64,000 nt of DNA, from assembly GCA_947498125.1 (NCBI GenBank), contig CANMJH010000001.1, forward strand, positions 1,488,001 to 1,552,000. The letters are read 5' to 3'. The notes under the pieces are model-generated. The model saw only the letters and a program-made list of their open reading frames with translations. It made no database searches and had not been told where the DNA came from. The DNA is from an uncultured Nioella sp. (lineage in GTDB: Bacteria > Pseudomonadota > Alphaproteobacteria > Rhodobacterales > Rhodobacteraceae). A program made the translations under genes and the position numbers. Of this stretch, positions 61,514 through 64,000 are shown piece after piece (within the stretch, counting starts at the first letter, position 1; every line of letters starts with the position of its first letter).

Positions 61514-62478
61514 CCCGCTACGTTCGTCAAATGCAGCTGGCAGATATCGGCCTCAGCGGTCAGGCGCGTCTTGACGCTGCCCATGTCGCGATCATCGGCG
61601 CAGGCGGGCTTGGCTGTCCCGCCCTGCAATATCTCGCAGGGGCAGGTGTCGGGCGGATCACGCTGATTGATCCGGACCATGTCGAAGAAAGCAACCTCCA
61701 CCGCCAACCACTTTACCGCATGACGGATCTTGGCCAGCCAAAAGTGATCGCCGCGAAAGAAGCGATCAAAGCGCTGAACCCCCATGTTGAGGTCATCGCC
61801 ATAAACGAGGCGCTTGGACCATCCACTGCTCCGGGTTTGGCACGCGCGGCCGATGTGGTCATCGATTCCGCCGACAGTTTTGCCGTGTCTTACATCCTTT
61901 CAGATGCGTGTCTTGAGGCAGGCACGCCCTTTATTTCCGCCAGTGTGTTAGGCCAGACGGGATATATCGGAGGGTATTGCGGAACCGCGCCCTCTTTGCG
62001 CGCGCTATTTCCTAATCCGCCAACCTCCGGCGCGACCTGCGCAACTACAGGCGTTTTGGGTCCCGTTGTAGGCGTTTTTGGCGCGCTGCAAGCGCAACTG
62101 GCGCTGCGCGTGATTTTGGACGCGGCGCCCAGTGCTCTAGGTCAAGTTATGACCGCAAACCTTGCCGAGCTCAGTTTTCGCAACTTTAGCCTTCTTGGAT
62201 CTTGTGAACCTACGTCTCCCGCTCAATTTATTTCCAAATCTATGGTGCATCCGAAGGACGTCGTTGTTGACCTTCGAGACGAAGAGGAGGCGCCGGCCCC
62301 AATCATCGAAAACGCCATGCGCCTAAGCCTGCAAGACATATGCAACGATATTCCACACCAGAAGGGCCGCGTGGTTTTGGCCTGTCATAGCGGTCTGAGA
62401 GCGTGGCGCGCTGCCCATGCGCTTAGCGATTGCGGCGTAATCAACGTTGCACTTATTGCAGAGGTCGCCAGCGCATGA
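61510..62478 (+). CDS. thiF: ThiF/MoeB-like adenylyltransferase with C-terminal rhodanese domain
   Basis: 322 residues, ATGA overlap with thiE. Adenylates the ThiS C-terminus and probably hands on sulfur through its rhodanese domain. GAGGLGCPALQYLAGAGVG (about 33-51) is the ATP site and ESNLHRQPLY the conserved Arg loop; CATTGVLGP holds the conserved Cys. The zinc-binding CxxC normally in PCYRCLFP reads SLRALFP and the later CxxC pair is reduced to one Cys, so zinc is probably not bound. The rhodanese part (about 255-322) has CHSGLRA (C-x5 loop). It could also be the MoeB-type partner for another carrier. Confidence 0.9.
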   Translation: MTRYVRQMQLADIGLSGQARLDAAHVAIIGAGGLGCPALQYLAGAGVGRITLIDPDHVEESNLHRQPLYRMTDLGQPKVIAAKEAIKALNPHVEVIAINEALGPSTAPGLARAADVVIDSADSFAVSYILSDACLEAGTPFISASVLGQTGYIGGYCGTAPSLRALFPNPPTSGATCATTGVLGPVVGVFGALQAQLALRVILDAAPSALGQVMTANLAELSFRNFSLLGSCEPTSPAQFISKSMVHPKDVVVDLRDEEEAPAPIIENAMRLSLQDICNDIPHQKGRVVLACHSGLRAWRAAHALSDCGVINVALIAEVASA

Positions 62479-63185
62479 TCCGGATAATGGTCATTGGTGG
62501 CACTGATTGCAGCGGCGGGGCAGGCCTCAGCCGCGACGCCGCGATAGCCACTCTGAATGGCGCAGAAATCTGCCCTGTCGTTACGGCGGTGACTGCGCAA
62601 ACCAATGGAGCAGTGTTGGATATGCTGCCTGTTTCCTCCAACCTGATCATTCAACAGATTGAAGCGGCTCTCAGCACGTGGCCTCAAGCGATCAAAATCG
62701 GAATGCTTGGATCAACAGCTGCGGCCGCCGCGGTCGCAAGGGCGTTGGCGGAACACGATCTACCGCTTGTTCTAGACCCGGTAATGAAGGCCAGTTCCGG
62801 CGGCTCACTGATGGCAGGTGGGTTTCCGCCAGATTTATTACGGCGCACAAGCTTGATCACACCAAATTTAGAAGAGGCCGCCGCATTAACCGGCCGCGCC
62901 CTGCCCGTTTCGGAGCAAGATATATTGGCCACTGGGCAAGGCATCCTTGATCAAGGCCCGCAAGCAGTTCTGATCAAAGGCGGACATGGCAAGGGGCCCC
63001 TGTCAACGGACCACCTCATTGATCGCGCCGCCCAAACCGCATTCAATGCCCCAAGATCCCAACGCGACATGCGCGGAACCGGCTGCGCCTTAGCGACCGC
63101 CATAACATGCCACCTTGCCGCCGGGTCAAACCTAACGAAGGCCTGCGACCAAGCAAAATCGCAAATCCTTGCAATGCTCCAATAG
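62475..63185 (+). CDS. thiD: Hydroxymethylpyrimidine/phosphomethylpyrimidine kinase
   Basis: Phosphorylates HMP and HMP-P to HMP-PP, the substrate of ThiE. 236 residues from the ATG at 62475, overlapping the thiF stop by four bases. Conserved GGTDCSGGAGLSRDAAI near the start, VLDPVMKASSGG with the substrate-site pattern, ITPNLEEAAALTG, and the C-terminal GTGCALATAITCHLA anion-hole motif. Slightly shorter than E. coli ThiD (266). Last gene of the thiamin operon; no clear terminator is seen after it. Confidence 0.95.
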   Translation: MIRIMVIGGTDCSGGAGLSRDAAIATLNGAEICPVVTAVTAQTNGAVLDMLPVSSNLIIQQIEAALSTWPQAIKIGMLGSTAAAAAVARALAEHDLPLVLDPVMKASSGGSLMAGGFPPDLLRRTSLITPNLEEAAALTGRALPVSEQDILATGQGILDQGPQAVLIKGGHGKGPLSTDHLIDRAAQTAFNAPRSQRDMRGTGCALATAITCHLAAGSNLTKACDQAKSQILAMLQ

Positions 63186-63356
63186 AAGTCTCAATTTCCT
63201 ATGATTCGAGTAACGTTCCATCTCAGCAAAGTGGATTCACGTCATTTTTCGGGCCCAAAAAACAATCGCAAAAAACGCAGATCAACAGTCACACGCTCTT
63301 TGCCCCAGCAACCGCGGAGGTTTGAGGTCGCTAAAAGTTCTGGAAAATGAAAATGG
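63186..63356. other. Short non-coding gap between thiD and the tRNA
   Basis: No gene. A weak self-complementary stretch around GGGCCC (63250-63265) flanked by T and A runs might help end transcription of the thi operon, but no proper loop or stem is visible. Confidence 0.3.
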
Positions 63357-63446
63357 TGGCGGAGACGAAGGGATTCGAACCCTCGAGACCCTTCCGGGCC
63401 TACTCCCTTAGCAGGGGAGCGCCTTCGACCACTCGGCCACGTCTCC
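63357..63446 (-). tRNA. tRNA-Ser (anticodon GCT)
   Basis: Complete class II tRNA on the minus strand with acceptor stem GGAGACG/CGTCTCC, D-arm GCCGAGTGGTCGAAGGC, anticodon arm CTCCCCTGCTAAGGGAG (anticodon GCT), a long variable arm (AGGCCCGGAAGGGTCT) and T-arm GAGGGTTCGAATCCCTTC. The 3' CCA is encoded. 90 bases, reads AGC/AGU serine codons. Confidence 0.97.
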
Positions 63447-63456
63447 GTCGACGGGT

Positions 63457-63612
63457 TTAGCGGCCCAGAACTTTGATCACAAGGCCAAAAAGCGTGGCCC
63501 GAGTTAGAAATTCATCAAAGACGCTTTTTCGCCAACTGCGCAGAACAGCGCAAGAACACGCAAAGGATGTTGGCAAGAATCTGGCAAATATGTTCACGGC
63601 ATGTTCGCTCAT
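63457..63612 (-). CDS. Possible small ORF coupled to the upstream 61-residue gene (uncertain)
   Basis: 51 codons starting MSEHAVNIFARFLP. Its ATG overlaps the stop of the 61-residue gene by four bases (ATGA), which is the only support. The middle is hydrophobic and Cys-rich (FACSCAVL), the end basic. No family recognised; it may be chance. Confidence 0.22.
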   Translation of the reverse strand: MSEHAVNIFARFLPTSFACSCAVLRSWRKSVFDEFLTRATLFGLVIKVLGR

Positions 63613-63794
63613 TGACCATAGAATTCCGGCCCATCGCGCCCCTGGCGCGGCAACTCCGTCGGAGCATCCACGCCATGCTCCTCCAACCACTCACGAAACG
63701 CGGTCCAGAAGTCCTGCGGACCCCGACTGCGCATGTCATCAACGCATTGAATGCGATAAGGGAGATCGGGCGGGATTTCTTTCGGCCAAGGCAT
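63609..63794 (-). CDS. Small hypothetical protein
   Basis: 61 residues, soluble and acidic-aromatic: MPWPKEIPPDLPYRIQCV at the start, then RGPQDFWTAFREWLEEHG, likely a short amphipathic helix. No function recognised. It has sensible codon composition and a plausible structured core, and no competing gene on the other strand. It lies 162 bases from the tRNA. The ribosome site is weak. Confidence 0.55.
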   Translation of the reverse strand: MPWPKEIPPDLPYRIQCVDDMRSRGPQDFWTAFREWLEEHGVDAPTELPRQGRDGPEFYGQ

Positions 63795-63886
63795 ATTCGG
63801 TCTTTCATGATTGCGCGGAACAAAAAGTGAATACCTGCTTTTCCCTTACAAAAATACCACTAAATGATTGTCGATTTTATTTGCGC

Positions 63887-63907
63887 AGTAGGGTGTTTTG
63901 CCCTACT
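63887..63907. promoter_or_regulatory. Inverted repeat upstream of the last gene
   Basis: AGTAGGG (63887-63893) and CCCTACT (63901-63907) are perfect arms around a seven-base centre, followed by the AT-rich CTATTTATATC. Position 53 bases before the next start codon suggests an operator or a leader hairpin. The binding protein is unknown. Confidence 0.4.
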
Positions 63908-63959
63908 CTATTTATATCAACAACGGGGCATGAGGCTCCAACCGAAAAGGAGAGCGTTG

Positions 63960-64000
63960 ATGAAAGTGGAAATGATCATTCCGAACCAAGATAACGATGG
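63960..64000 (+). CDS. Start of a gene cut by the right window edge
   Basis: ATG at 63960 with AAAAGGAG at seven bases gives MKVEMIIPNQDND before the window ends. The ribosome site and spacing are good and an inverted repeat lies upstream. Too short to identify. Confidence 0.55.
   Translation, partial: MKVEMIIPNQDND

Overview
The window looks like a chromosomal segment of an alphaproteobacterium of the Rhodobacterales (Roseobacter group). The grounds are gene content and order read directly from the sequence. There is a smoEFGK-smoS-mtlK polyol operon as described in Rhodobacter sphaeroides, a glgP-B-C-A-X-malQ-pgm glycogen operon, a B12-dependent ribonucleotide reductase relative, a ProU-type osmolyte transporter next to a GcvT-family protein, and an RpoE/ChrR-like promoter in front of a fatty-acid-modifying operon. 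No insertion sequence, prophage, CRISPR array or rRNA was seen. Genes are densely packed with many ATGA/TAATG overlaps.

Layout: 1-8237 is a catabolic module (SDR, cupin, cyclase-family hydrolase, divergent IclR regulator) beside a complete branched-chain-type ABC transporter. 8509-22833 is the glycogen operon read leftwards from a fructokinase, closed by a strong terminator. 22834-29342 is the polyol uptake and oxidation operon, also leftwards. It delivers fructose to the fructokinase, so polyol carbon can run directly into hexose phosphate and glycogen. 29469-33054 holds an isolated iolB, a PAS-PAS-GGDEF-EAL protein and a glutathione transferase. 33440-36191 has a short, unusual class II ribonucleotide reductase homologue, a small DUF1653-like protein and an FAH-family enzyme. 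36193-37477 holds small membrane proteins. 37652-42595 is a periplasmic imelysin / di-haem / imelysin / DUF1513 cluster of the kind tied to iron acquisition.

42734-45150 is a divergent polar amino acid ABC transporter. 45225-49637 is a five-gene operon (FAD oxidoreductase, DUF1365, Cfa-like methyltransferase, SDR, DUF2177) behind a candidate group IV sigma promoter; related genes in R. sphaeroides belong to the singlet-oxygen response and furan fatty acid pathway. 49683-56860 is a LacI-controlled unit: a 774-residue DUF1989-GcvT fusion followed by a ProX/ProV/ProW-type transporter, with a perfect operator palindrome in the promoter. This is the best candidate for an undescribed catabolic system here. 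56959-63185 is a seven-gene thiamin operon (thiC-O-S-G-E-F-D) behind a TPP riboswitch, followed by a tRNA-Ser(GCT), one or two small ORFs and the start of a further gene at the right edge.

A pattern across the window: each of the three multi-gene ABC operons that begins its transport genes with a solute-binding protein has a stable hairpin 16-24 nt after that gene, before the membrane and ATPase genes. All functional assignments are by reading motifs and context. No database search was run.
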